Of a stretch of DNA of 64,000 bases, positions 11,923 to 20,737 are shown one piece after another. The position numbers and the translations under genes are program-made. Under the pieces are notes generated by a model. That model was not told the origin of the DNA, did no database searches, and saw only the letters and a list, made by a program, of their open reading frames with translations. This DNA is from Blastocystis hominis (taxonomy: Eukaryota > Sar > Bigyra > Opalinata > Blastocystidae), in contig NW_013171817.1 of assembly GCF_000151665.1 (NCBI RefSeq), positions 372,001-436,000 of the forward strand, in the 5' to 3' direction. How positions within the stretch are numbered: the stretch's first letter is position 1; every line of letters starts with the position of its first letter.

Positions 11923-13074
11923 ATGAAGAGTGCTTCGTATACCGGAAGAGAGTACAGTAGTGGGGCTCGCGTATACGATGACTTTGAATCCGATACGAAC
12001 GTTCTCCTTGATTCGAGAAAAATTAAGCAATTTCCAAAAAGCAAATACAATCTAAAGGTGATAGTCCCAAGTCTATGTGCAGTATTGTGTATGTTCTATG
12101 TGATTGGCCATTATGGGAGTTCTAACGAGTCTGTGAATTTACGAAGCTCCTCCTTGAAACAAGATGGCGTGTTTGATCTCGTGATCGTGTCTGACCTCGA
12201 CAAAAAGAGTCGTATTGTCGAATCTCGCAAAGGAGAGTGGAAGAGCATTATGAAGAAAGGAAGACTTTTGCGTGACAATGAGGGACGATATTCCATTGAG
12301 TGGAAAGGAGAAAGCACTCTCACTGGCAAAATCAGTGAAGCGGGAAGAGGAATGGAACTGAGTGCACTCACCTGGTTTAGGAACAAGCTGTATGCGTTCG
12401 ATGACCGAACTGGAATTGCTTTTGAGATTCGCGGTTCGAAGGCCATTCCTCGTTACATCATGATGGAGGGTGACGGAAACAACGACAAAGGTCAGAAGAC
12501 GGAGTGGGCGACCGTCAAGGACGACAAGATGTACGCAGGAAGCTTTGGCAAGGAGTACACGAATCCCGACGGTTCGATCAAGAACACGAACAACATGTGG
12601 GTGAGTGTAATCGATTCCCACGGGCAAATCACACACGAAGACTGGACCGATCGATACAACAAGCTGCGGCAAGCAGTTGGCTGTCCTTATCCAGGCTACA
12701 TGATCCACGAAGCGATTAGCTGGTCGCCTCATCGCAAGCAGTGGGTGATTCTGCCGCGTCGTGTGAGCAAGAAGCCGTACGATGAGAACGAAGACGAGCG
12801 GCGTGGGTCGAACACGGTGATTCTGGCTTCCGAAGACTTCAGCGAGATCGAAGTGAGGCATATAACGACGCTGACGCCGACTCGCGGCTTTTCGGAGTTC
12901 AAGTTTTTGCCTGGGTCGAAGGACAGCGTGATTGTGGCGTTGAAGAGCGAGGAGAACGAGGAGGAGAAGACGCAGAACTCGTATATTATGGTGTTCAACT
13001 TGGATGGAACGATGCTGATGGAGGAAACGGAGATTCCGGGGAAGATGAAATTTGAAGGACTCGAGTTCATGTGA
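11923..13074 (+). CDS. CANT1: Membrane-anchored calcium-activated nucleotidase (apyrase, CANT1 family)
   Basis: Single-exon gene of 383 residues. It has a short basic cytosolic N-terminus, a signal anchor (VIVPSLCAVLCMFYVIGHY), then the five-bladed apyrase domain: DLVIVSDLDKKSR, ELSALTWFRNKLYAFDDRTG, KTEWATVKDDKMYAGSFGKE, HEAISWSPHRKQWVILPRR and GFSEFKFLPGS. These match the CANT1 family, which hydrolyses UDP and GDP in the ER and Golgi lumen. UDP removal drives sugar-nucleotide exchange, so its place beside the GT49 gene makes sense, though the link is only by proximity. The TGA at 13072-13074 is followed by TG, TGT, TGTTTGTA, the standard 3'-end layout here. Confidence 0.92.
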   Translation: MKSASYTGREYSSGARVYDDFESDTNVLLDSRKIKQFPKSKYNLKVIVPSLCAVLCMFYVIGHYGSSNESVNLRSSSLKQDGVFDLVIVSDLDKKSRIVESRKGEWKSIMKKGRLLRDNEGRYSIEWKGESTLTGKISEAGRGMELSALTWFRNKLYAFDDRTGIAFEIRGSKAIPRYIMMEGDGNNDKGQKTEWATVKDDKMYAGSFGKEYTNPDGSIKNTNNMWVSVIDSHGQITHEDWTDRYNKLRQAVGCPYPGYMIHEAISWSPHRKQWVILPRRVSKKPYDENEDERRGSNTVILASEDFSEIEVRHITTLTPTRGFSEFKFLPGSKDSVIVALKSEENEEEKTQNSYIMVFNLDGTMLMEETEIPGKMKFEGLEFM

Positions 13075-13111
13075 TGTGTTGTTTGTAATTCGATTAACGA
13101 GTGATTGATTA

Positions 13112-13145
13112 TTTGTTTGTTTGTTTGTTTGTTTGTTTGTTTGTT
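13112..13145 (+). repeat. (TTTG)n microsatellite in the 3' flank
   Basis: About eight tandem TTTG units lie between the converging apyrase and dehydrogenase genes. The run contains many overlapping TGTTTGTT motifs on the plus strand only. Confidence 0.95.
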
Positions 13146-13175
13146 GAATTGATTGATTGTCTTTTGGATTGTTGG

Positions 13176-14233
13176 TTAACAAACACAGCAAGGCATCGAA
13201 TCTAAAATATCCTTCGTAGCCTCGAAAATCTGATTCTGCTCTTCTTCCGACTTCACGCGCGGAATCAATTCCTTCTTTTTACAGCAGCAGCACATATCTC
13301 CAGACTTGCAAACACTCTTCACCTTCTGACTCGCCGCTGCAAACGCGATCGTGCACGCGCCCTACTCCTCACTCTCTCCTCCCATCGCTACCTTCCACGT
13401 AGGGAAGAGGCACTGACAAATCTTCCACTGAAAGATCTTCCCAATGCAGCCCAGCTCCCGAGCAATCGCAGTCCCTGCGATTCCTGGATCACACGCGATC
13501 ACGAATAAGGACGGATTGCGTCGCGCCAGATACTGCGCATAGGAAGTCACCAGATACTTCGAGCGGAAATAGGGACTCCATTTATCATAGGCTTCTTGGC
13601 CGATGCAGAGATGCGTCCGATCGATTGTGTCTGGAGCTCCTTTGTTATACGTCAAGGAACTGACGAAGATCACACGAGCATCCCCTTCCAACAAGGGAAT
13701 GAGAGATTCCGTGAGTTGAACCACACCAAAGTAGTTGGTTTGACAGGTCAGTTCTTGGCCCGTGGGAGCTTCCGTATAGTTCGGAATCAAAGACACGCCA
13801 GCATTGTTGACCAAGACATTGAAGCGAATTCCTTGCGAACGGATTGTTTCGACGCAAGATCGAATAGAGGCAGCATCCGACATATCAACAATGAGATACT
13901 ACAGAGATTAGCTATTTCAAGAGTTACGTTGATGCTTTCATTTCCAGTCTCCTCCTTCAACGTGTTGCATGCTGTGATAGCCCGTTCCTGTGAACGGCAT
14001 CCTGTAATTAACAAAACAAAGAGAGGTTACCTATTGTCACTTTGCCGCCGGCCTGAAGCAGCATCTTAGCTACTAAAAATCCAAAGCCGCTGTTACCACC
14101 CTAAATGGAAAAATCACCTCAAGTACTACAGTAATGAAAAAAGAACGATTGGAAATATCTTCGCTCTTTAATTCCTCGGTGAGTGACTTGACAGAATATC
14201 TGTATCAAGAAGAGACCAAAATGCCTACTTCAT
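13176..14233 (-). CDS. Short-chain dehydrogenase/reductase, retinol-dehydrogenase/WWOX-like
   Basis: NAD(P)-dependent SDR. The start is MKYSVKSLTEELK at 14233; a 29-nt intron then leads to the Rossmann segment FFITGGNSGFGFLVAK, a second and third exon give CRSQERAI, and then LVNNAGVSL (the NNAG motif), VIFVSSLTY (the catalytic Ser strand), and YFRSKYLVTSYAQYLAR with the YxxxK pair. DPGIAGT follows the active site. Introns are 29-30 nt. The C-terminus adds a Cys-rich stretch (GDMCCCCKKKE) and an acidic helix. The gene ends TG, CTG, TGTTTGTT, so polyadenylation would give TGA after ...DSMP; an encoded TAA also follows the motif. The substrate is unknown. The CCCC cluster could be a lipidation or metal site. 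Confidence 0.88.
13178..13190 (-). terminator. 3'-end motif of the dehydrogenase gene
   Basis: On the minus strand the order is TG, CTG, TGTTTGTT, with the TG in codon positions 1-2. The spacing is the same as at the kinase, proteasome and SNF2 genes. Confidence 0.65.
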
Positions 14234-15014
14234 GTCTCAAACAGATAGGAAATGGATTTTCTACAGAGTAGCATACCAAAACAAAATATACAAAGTAGAA
14301 ATATAGTTAATTTTGTTTATTGGTAATAATGAGATGAGAATAATCTGTACAAAAAAATATTCTAGAATTGGTTTGGAATAGTTTAGATTAAGAGCGATTG
14401 TTGCCAAGAAAATAGATTAGTTACAGTTGAAGAAGCAAGGATTGGACTGTTATTATGTCGGTGACATAATGGTGCGATAAACTATGTCAATTGGATTGAA
14501 AATAACGAGAGAGAGTCGAAAATAATATATTAAACAGTAAAAGTGATATATTTTCTTTAAAAATGGTAGTGTTGCAAAATGATGGTGAAAGAAGAGAATT
14601 ATGAAACCAAAATATGACCTATGGGAATATACTATGAATTAGCAGTTAGATATTCACTGTGTATAAGAGTAATAGGATTCATGAGAATTTACCTACGTAT
14701 ATAATGAGAGATTATGGATAATGAATTGATGGACTCGCGAATTGAAATAATACTTTAAATGCTATTTCCTAAATCGTAAAAAGTTCAACCATATTATATC
14801 ACTTCGCAATTATAACAAGGATGGTTGAAAAGAGATCAAACAAAGATTGAAAATATGTTCCAATAGTTGAAAAACTCAATGATTATCAAAAAAAGAAGAT
14901 GCTAAAAAACAGAAATATCTTGTGTTCTATTTAACTGATTCTGTTTTAAAATGAAGCGTTTCCCCTCATATTCTTTCTTATTTCGAGGCGTAAGATTGCT
15001 GGATTATATTCATA
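14234..15014. other. AT-rich intergenic region
   Basis: About 780 bp of strongly AT-rich DNA with no open frame, RNA gene or repeat that I can support. It separates the dehydrogenase promoter from the MORN/LRR pseudogene. Confidence 0.5.
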
Positions 15015-16020
15015 TTGAGTAATAGAGAATGTGTAGTATTGCAATTCAATAATGGAGTATTCATGAATCAAGGATTAGTGGTCAATGAACAGAAAGTGTT
15101 GAAAGTGATTGGAAATTATCAAATTGGTGCTATTTCATATAATGAAGAACAATCCATAGAAGTAGTAGAAGGAATCGTGGATTTGGATCATGGAAGTCGA
15201 TTTGAAGGATTGATATTGACAGAAAACAAATTGGGCATTCCATTTGGATATGGTGAAATGTATGATGATAATGGATTCTTGTTGTACAAGGGCATAATGA
15301 TCAATTGGAAACGATTTGGATATGGAACGAGTTATCATAATAATGGATGTATTGAATATGAAGGATATTGGTGTGATGATAATCGATTTGGAATTGGAAA
15401 AGTGTATGATCGATATGGTAAATTAGTGAATGAATGTGAATGGTATAATGGAATTGAATGTGATATTGATGATAAATATGAAGGAGATGGCAGCAATCCA
15501 ATGAATATCGGAATGAAACATTTGAAACTGAGTGACAATTGTGTATTGGTTGATTGGGATGTTTCATTGTTGTATAATTTGGAATCAATCGAAATCGGTA
15601 ATGATTGTTTTGAATCAGTGCAAACATTCATAATCGATGGATTGAATCGATTGAAAACTATCAAAATCGGATGCAATTCATTTACTCAAAAAAGAAAGAT
15701 TGGGGAAATGATGAATCGAAATCATTCCACATATTGAATTGTGAATCATTGGAATCCATTCAAATTGGTGAATATAGTTTCAGTGATTTTGCTGGCGACT
15801 TTGAATTGAAGAATCTGCCACAATTACAATCCATTCAAATTGGTGATTGTACACTTTGTGGAAAAAATAATGATTCGTGTTCATTGATAATACGAAGTAA
15901 TAATGAAATGATTCGAAATGGTTGAAGGTAAATCTTCCAAATATAACATTTGATATCAATAATGAGGAAGAAAGCTTCAATAACTATCGTTTCGTGACAT
16001 TGGAAAGTGGGTTGGAATAA
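15015..16020 (+). pseudogene. Frameshifted MORN + BspA-like leucine-rich-repeat gene
   Basis: The first frame (15015-15737) encodes MORN-like repeats (FEGLILTENKLGIPFGYGEMY, YKGIMINWKRFGYGTSY, YEGYWCDDNRFGIGKVY), then leucine-rich repeats of the BspA type (YNLESIEIGNDCF, RLKTIKIGCNSF). The same repeat register continues in a second frame (CESLESIQIGEYSF, LPQLQSIQIGDCT) after loss of one base in an A6 run near 15690. It continues again in a third frame (LPNITFDINNEEES) after another one-base loss near 15920. Two frameshifts within one repeat protein suggest a decaying copy, although assembly error in homopolymers is possible. AT-rich codons, AT-rich flanks and lack of introns set it apart from its neighbours. 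Confidence 0.7.
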
Positions 16021-16969
16021 AGAATACTGATAGTATTTAGATATTTCAAATCTTCAAAAAACTATGTATTTCGTGGTTGCTGATTACTAAGACAAAAGGG
16101 TTACTTCCAGGATATCATTCGATAAAAAAATACCTGAATGGAAATCAATTTCGAGTTTTGCTTGTTTGAGGGATTTGATTTCAGCAATAGATGTTTTTCC
16201 TATTCTCGCTAATCTTCTACAAAGCATCTTTAATCCTGATCCTGAATATTAATATTATTGATTTCAAAATTCCGAATCTGATTTTGATTATGATTGTAAT
16301 TCCGATATTGGATTTGCGCATTTAATTCATTCTTTTTTAATGACGAATTGTTTATTCTATGCTTACATTGTGTTTTATTATACAATTACACTTTCTAGGA
16401 ATTAAGATTCGTAACGAATTTTTCAATACGTCGCGTATTTACATGATTGAGAATACAATAAACAAACAGATAGAATCGTACGATATTAATAAATACTTGT
16501 GGAAATTGTAAATAAAATGAATTCATTCTTTACCAATGTAAATCCAATGTGCAACCAACATTATCCTTACTCTGTATAACCATGTTTTGCAAAACAATAC
16601 TATGTGATTTGGTTGCCTTCAACACAACTATTTTTCAGCAGCAATGCTTGAATACAATACCAATTCTCAATGAACAGATATGTTATACTCTTTCAACAGG
16701 CAATGCAATACACATAAAGCTATTTTAACAATATCAATTCCCACTTACACAACAAACAATGACTTATAAACAGAGTTGTTGTCATTACTAACAAATAGAG
16801 TATTATTAATCGTATGATATTCAATTCCTTCAATCCCGTATATCCATGCTGCTATTTAGATCAAATAGTATTGCTCCTATAATACTAACATAATCAATCC
16901 AACCTATTCAGGGAAAAATGTAATTCCAAAAATTCCATTCATTTCTTGATGTGGGTAAATACTCATCAA
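16021..16969. other. AT-rich gap with no supported gene
   Basis: About 950 bp of AT-rich sequence. There are isolated AACAAACA motifs (3'-end motif on the minus strand) near 16460 and 16750, but no reading frame upstream of them looks like protein. It may hold further eroded copies of the leucine-rich-repeat family. Confidence 0.4.
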
Positions 16970-18865
16970 ATGGACGCTCTCCTTTTCTCTGCAGTGAGGG
17001 AACTTGGAATGTAGCGGTAAAAAGATCCCTATTAAATTTTAGATACATTCCTGATGACATTCTCTCTCTGGAAGATATGGATAGAGTTTTTTTCTTTAAT
17101 CTCTGTGTTCAATGCCTTTCCATGCTTTCTCCGGTAGTTCTCGAACACCCTGGTTTCATCTGCACAGAAGAAGACTTGAGTCATTCGAATTGCCTCGAAC
17201 TAGCGGAATCTTTCATCGTAAGTCTTCCTTCTTGAATCCATATCTAGAGTTGTGGTTATAGCCAAGAAATCGGTTTTAGCCTGTTTATGTACCCCGAGCC
17301 TAAAGATATTTCTGATGTTTTAACCTGGTTAGTGTCTTCAATCTCATTTTCACTCGAACAAGTTTGTTTCTTCACTCTTTTTCCATTTTAGGAGAAACGA
17401 GTATCGGTGGAGACAAAAGCTTCTGAAGGAAACGCAATTTTGAAATCGATATCCAATTGGCGCAATGGCGATATTTCTGAAACAGAAAGTTCTCGTATGG
17501 AACCACCAACGGACGAAACACATTTCTCTTTTAATGCCTCTACCTTTTTGGAAAGTGAATCAGAACTGCTTTGTAAGGAGCATCTGCGTTTTAAATGGAA
17601 TCGAATTCCCTCAGTTGCAGTTTTCGCTTGTTCATATCCGTAGACAGGACTCATCGCCTTGTTCGACGACAGCGTTGCAAACGCCCACATTTCCTTTCGA
17701 AATATCCAACGTTTTCTCTTTCTCTCTTCTGCTCTCTTCTAGTAATTTCTCTTTCCTCTGACCTCGAACCCCCCAACGAAGTAACATCCCTCTCCAACTC
17801 TTTGATGTGAAGGAATTGACGGCCATCCAGACCGACTTAATTCGGTGTAACCGGGTCTTTTTTTCTCACATTCGAAATATCAATCGATTGAACAAACAAA
17901 TCAACTCTGTTTCGCCCTCTGTTCTTTCTTTACGATTCTAGCTCAAACGAAACATTACAGAATTGAACCAATTAATCGAATTCACGCGAACGTCCTTTGA
18001 ACAGAAGCAAAAACTCATCGAGGACATTGACGTCTATCTCAAACAAATCAGCAATTCCTGCGACACGGTCGCCTCGGAATCATCCAAAGAAGAGTTCATT
18101 TATCAAAGCGAAAAAGGCGAAATCGTGAAGTTCATCATGGATTTGGAGTCTGAAAAACAAATCCTCTGGGTGAAATGCGTCCAACATGCATTAGATTTAG
18201 GAAAAATCGCAGGAGTTACTCAAGAAAATCAACGAAAGTCGACGCGAAATCGAAACGATCACAGCGATTGTAGGCGAAAAGAAACGAGAAAAGGAAGAGC
18301 TGGACGAGATGCTCCAGACAATTCCCCAGGTTTGAGCAGCGTTCGCGTGTCATTTAGCAATCTTTCCGAACCGTGTATTTGAAACGCTTACAGGAGTTAT
18401 CGCAGCGCAAACAAACGCAGCAGATCGATTTGACGAACGTCTCCAAGTCCATTGAACAGCTGAATTTGGAGATTAAGGACGTTGCGACGAAGGTGAAAAG
18501 CGCGGAGGGAACGATCGAGTCCACGCTTCGCGCGGTTTTAGGGAACGAAACGGAAGGATCCGAACTTTACAATCAGTTTTACAAACTGAAGAGAGTAGGA
18601 GAGAAGTGAATGTTGGGAGCTGTAGGCGTTCCATTCGTTTCTTACGGTTTTGTATACTCTTATGGAGACGGATGATTCCATCACTTCGATCGCATTGCAG
18701 TTGAACAAGATTGATGTTCCTGTCATTTGTAAAAATACGGACTATCTCAGACGGGATATTGAGAAAGTTCGAGTTTTATGGCGTTTTGAGGTATAGTTAC
18801 AACATGAGAACAAACTTCTAGCCGATAAGATTGCTCAGTTGGAAAAGGCATTTTCTGTTTGTTGA
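16970..18865 (+). CDS. CCDC22: CCDC22-like subunit of the CCC complex
   Basis: Endosomal CCC (COMMD/CCDC22/CCDC93) subunit that works with Retriever in recycling membrane cargo. The start MDALLFSAVRELG and the segment IYIPDDILSLEDMD form the N-terminal calponin-homology-like (NN-CH) domain, continuing through QEIGFSLFMYPEPKDISDVLTW. A linker with FRNIQ leads to long coiled coils: LNQLIEFTRTSFEQKQK, EKSQELLKKINESRREIE, KKREKEELDEMLQTIPQ, and the conserved YLKRLQELSQRKQTQQIDL block that matches the animal YTQRILEIVGNIRKQKEE region. The C-terminus is LQHENKLLADKIAQLEKAFS. About ten introns of 28-33 nt, several exactly 31, are needed; the one near 17750 is not certain. The end overlaps TGTTTGTT at 18856-18863, where cleavage after GCA T would give TAA. 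Confidence 0.82.
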
Positions 18866-19017
18866 AGACGCTTTTGATCGCGTTGAATGAAGGAAAGACA
18901 GTTAACGGCAATGAGGGTTTAATCAAATGCTTTTCACAATTCCGCGGGAAAATGAGATTTTTACCGGAACAATGATCAAACACATGAATATCCCCCACTT
19001 CAAAATACCTTTCCGTT

Positions 19018-19593
19018 ATGACTAGAAGAGCCATTTCCAAGAGGCAGCAAACGGGATACAGCCGACGAAAGAAGAGACGTGTTAGAAAGTGCTCTAGTTG
19101 CAAGTTGTTAAAAACAATGAGTTTTTACAAACCGATCATCCTTAATGGGAAAAAGGTTATGCCCAAGACCTGCCAGACGTGCAGGGACAAGAGAACTCAG
19201 TACTATTGGAGTATGGTTATATCTGCTTTTTGTAATGTAGCGTACGAGTCAAAGCATCCTAGAGATGCATCACCCAGTCTGGACACTCTTAGTTCGTCCC
19301 AAAGATCATCATCCCTTGATTTGTCTGCGGAGGAGAGAGACTCCTATGAATCTACAAGCCCCAGTAAAGAGGTTATTGTGAGTTCAGGTACGAATGACTA
19401 CCCGGATATCTCTCTTCCTCCCTACCCAGTATATCAGTCAGTATCATCTGACTCGGAATCACCGATTCCTCTTTGTAATTCTGACCAATTTTGCCCTTCT
19501 GTTGATGTGTATGCTAAAGAATCTGTTTTTGAATATTTTATGAATGATTACCCAATGGAGAACAGTTTTTACTTGACCAATGATATGTATTAA
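19018..19593 (+). CDS. Small basic protein with a Cys4 zinc-binding motif
   Basis: Unrecognised protein of about 180 residues. The N-terminus is Arg/Lys-rich (SRRKKRRVRK), followed by CSSC and, 25 residues on, CQTC, a spacing suited to one zinc ion, then RDKRTQYYW. After a 30-nt intron (following YYW) the rest is Ser/Pro/Asp-rich and acidic without predicted structure. The layout of a basic zinc-binding head and an acidic tail is common in transcription factors, including stramenopile proteins with a short Cys4 module, so a DNA-binding regulator is plausible but not shown. TAA at 19591-19593 is encoded. Confidence 0.6.
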   Translation: MTRRAISKRQQTGYSRRKKRRVRKCSSCKLLKTMSFYKPIILNGKKVMPKTCQTCRDKRTQYYWSMVISAFCNVAYESKHPRDASPSLDTLSSSQRSSSLDLSAEERDSYESTSPSKEVIVSSGTNDYPDISLPPYPVYQSVSSDSESPIPLCNSDQFCPSVDVYAKESVFEYFMNDYPMENSFYLTNDMY

Positions 19594-19657
19594 AGTAATA
19601 TGGTTGTATGATATGTTGTTTTCACAAGACGATTTGTACCCTCATTTTATCTTTCAA

Positions 19658-20331
19658 ATGCAGCGCACTTGTATTCGTTTTGGTGAACAAAATACTTGCT
19701 AGTTGCTCGTAGTTTTTCATTCTTATCGGATTTGGCAAAAAGAGGGATCGTTCTTCCTAAGGTGTCAAAACCTGTTGGTAACTATGTCAGCATTCTCCGA
19801 ACAGGAAACATGCTGTATTTGTGTATTATCGGTACGTTTTCTTCTGATGTTGTAGCGGGTGCTTTACCGATGAAGGAGGATGGGTCATTTTACAAAGGAA
19901 AGGTATGTGAAGAAATTAGGAATGAACTGTGAAGGTTGGAGCTGATATCGACGAGAAAACTGGATACGATGCTTCAAGAAGGGCGGGAATGGTGTTGGCA
20001 GCGAACATTTTGTGTAATCATTGTGATTCGGGTCGATAATAGCTGAGATCTCGGACCCGACCAAAGTTCGTGTTTGCAAAGTAGGTACCCTCGTTTTTTT
20101 CTCCCCATAGATAACTGGATTTGTGAATGCATGTCCTACGTTTGAGAAAGTACCTGCGGTTGTGAACGGCGCTTCAGATGTTTTAGTCGAGATTTTCGGT
20201 GAGAATGGCAAGCACATATCCATTTCTTGAAAGATTCTGTTTCTTAACGCCAGGCTCGTTCTGCAGTGGGTGTAGCGACATTACCTCTGGGAGTTCCTGT
20301 TGAAGTGGAGGCAATTGTAGAGATTTTGTGA
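19658..20331 (+). CDS. RidA (YjgF/YER057c/UK114) family protein with an organellar presequence
   Basis: RidA-type enamine/imine deaminase-like protein of the subfamily with the HARSAVG motif. The start MQRTFARSFSFLSDLAKRG looks like an organelle presequence and needs a 32-nt intron after codon four. It is followed by SKPVGNYVSILRTGNMLYLSG, GKVGADIDEKTGYDASRRAG, ITGFVNACPTFEKVPAVVNG, ASDVLVEIFGENGKHARSA and VGVATLPLGVPVEVEAI, at about family length. The GT-AG introns are 29-33 nt, but the last intron runs ATATCC...CCAG and only that removal restores GENGKHARSAVG. TGA is encoded at 20329-20331, then TG, AAA, TGTTTGAT. RidA clears reactive 2-aminoacrylate-like intermediates; an organellar role is inferred from the presequence. 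Confidence 0.88.
20216..20253 (+). other. Apparent U12-type AT-AG intron in the RidA gene
   Basis: A 38-nt intron starts ATATCCATTT, matches the minor-spliceosome 5' site ATATCCTTT at eight of nine bases, contains TTTCTTAAC close to the U12 branch consensus TTCCTTAAC, and ends CCAG. Removal keeps frame and rebuilds the conserved GKHARSAVG. The only in-frame GT-AG alternative (67 nt from GTGAGAATGG) would delete that motif. Confidence 0.65.
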
Positions 20332-20336
20332 TGAAA

Positions 20337-20352
20337 TGTTTGATAACAAAAC
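20337..20352. terminator. Bidirectional 3'-end element (RidA / CENP-S)
   Basis: TGTTTGATAACAAAAC reads TGTTTGAT on the plus strand after the RidA stop and GTTTTGTT on the minus strand after the CENP-S C-terminus. The arms TTTG and CAAA flank ATAA. Confidence 0.6.
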
Positions 20353-20353
20353 T

Positions 20354-20664
20354 CTGTAAGAGGAAGGATCGTTCTTTTTCTTCTTTTTCTTCTTTTCTTC
20401 GTCTATCGAAGAAATCAGCTCGTCAATTTGTGAAACTACTTTTGGCTGTCGACGGGCAGCTAAACGCACATCAGAGGGAGAGACAGTTGCTCGCTTGGCA
20501 TGAGCGGCAAATGCCTCCAAGTCCTTTGCAAGAGACTCTATGGATTACCGTACGTAAGGAGACTAAATACCCGAAAAATAGAGCACTAATTCACAAAGTG
20601 CAGCTACAGCCTTGATAGAATGTTATTTTTATTCCTACATCATTTTTAACTTCATAGTGACCTG
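20354..20664 (-). CDS. CENPS: CENP-S/MHF1-like histone-fold protein
   Basis: Partner of CENP-X in the kinetochore CCAN and in the Fanconi MHF DNA-binding complex. The visible protein is ...AVAALCELVLYF, then SESLAKDLEAFAAHAKRATVS, PSDVRLAARRQPKVVSQIDE and a poly-Lys tail. This matches CENP-S FAKDLEMFARHAKRTT and EDVKLLARR in order and spacing. Two introns are seen: 33 nt, giving FSESLAK in frame, and 28 nt upstream. The start codon is not resolved: upstream reading ...GHYEVKND continues in frame without a clear ATG. No encoded stop lies at the natural end; the open frame runs on under the RidA gene to 20281. I place the end next to the shared motif. Confidence 0.72.
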
Positions 20665-20737
20665 TAGATCCTACAAGTGACCATATATACATAGAAAAAA
20701 ACCTTCGTGCGCTGCTATATTCGCTACTGTATAGTAA

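Noticed and set aside
14234-16969. tRNA or other RNA genes in the AT-rich island
   Set aside because: No B-box-like sequence with a matching A-box, and no foldable cloverleaf, was seen by eye.
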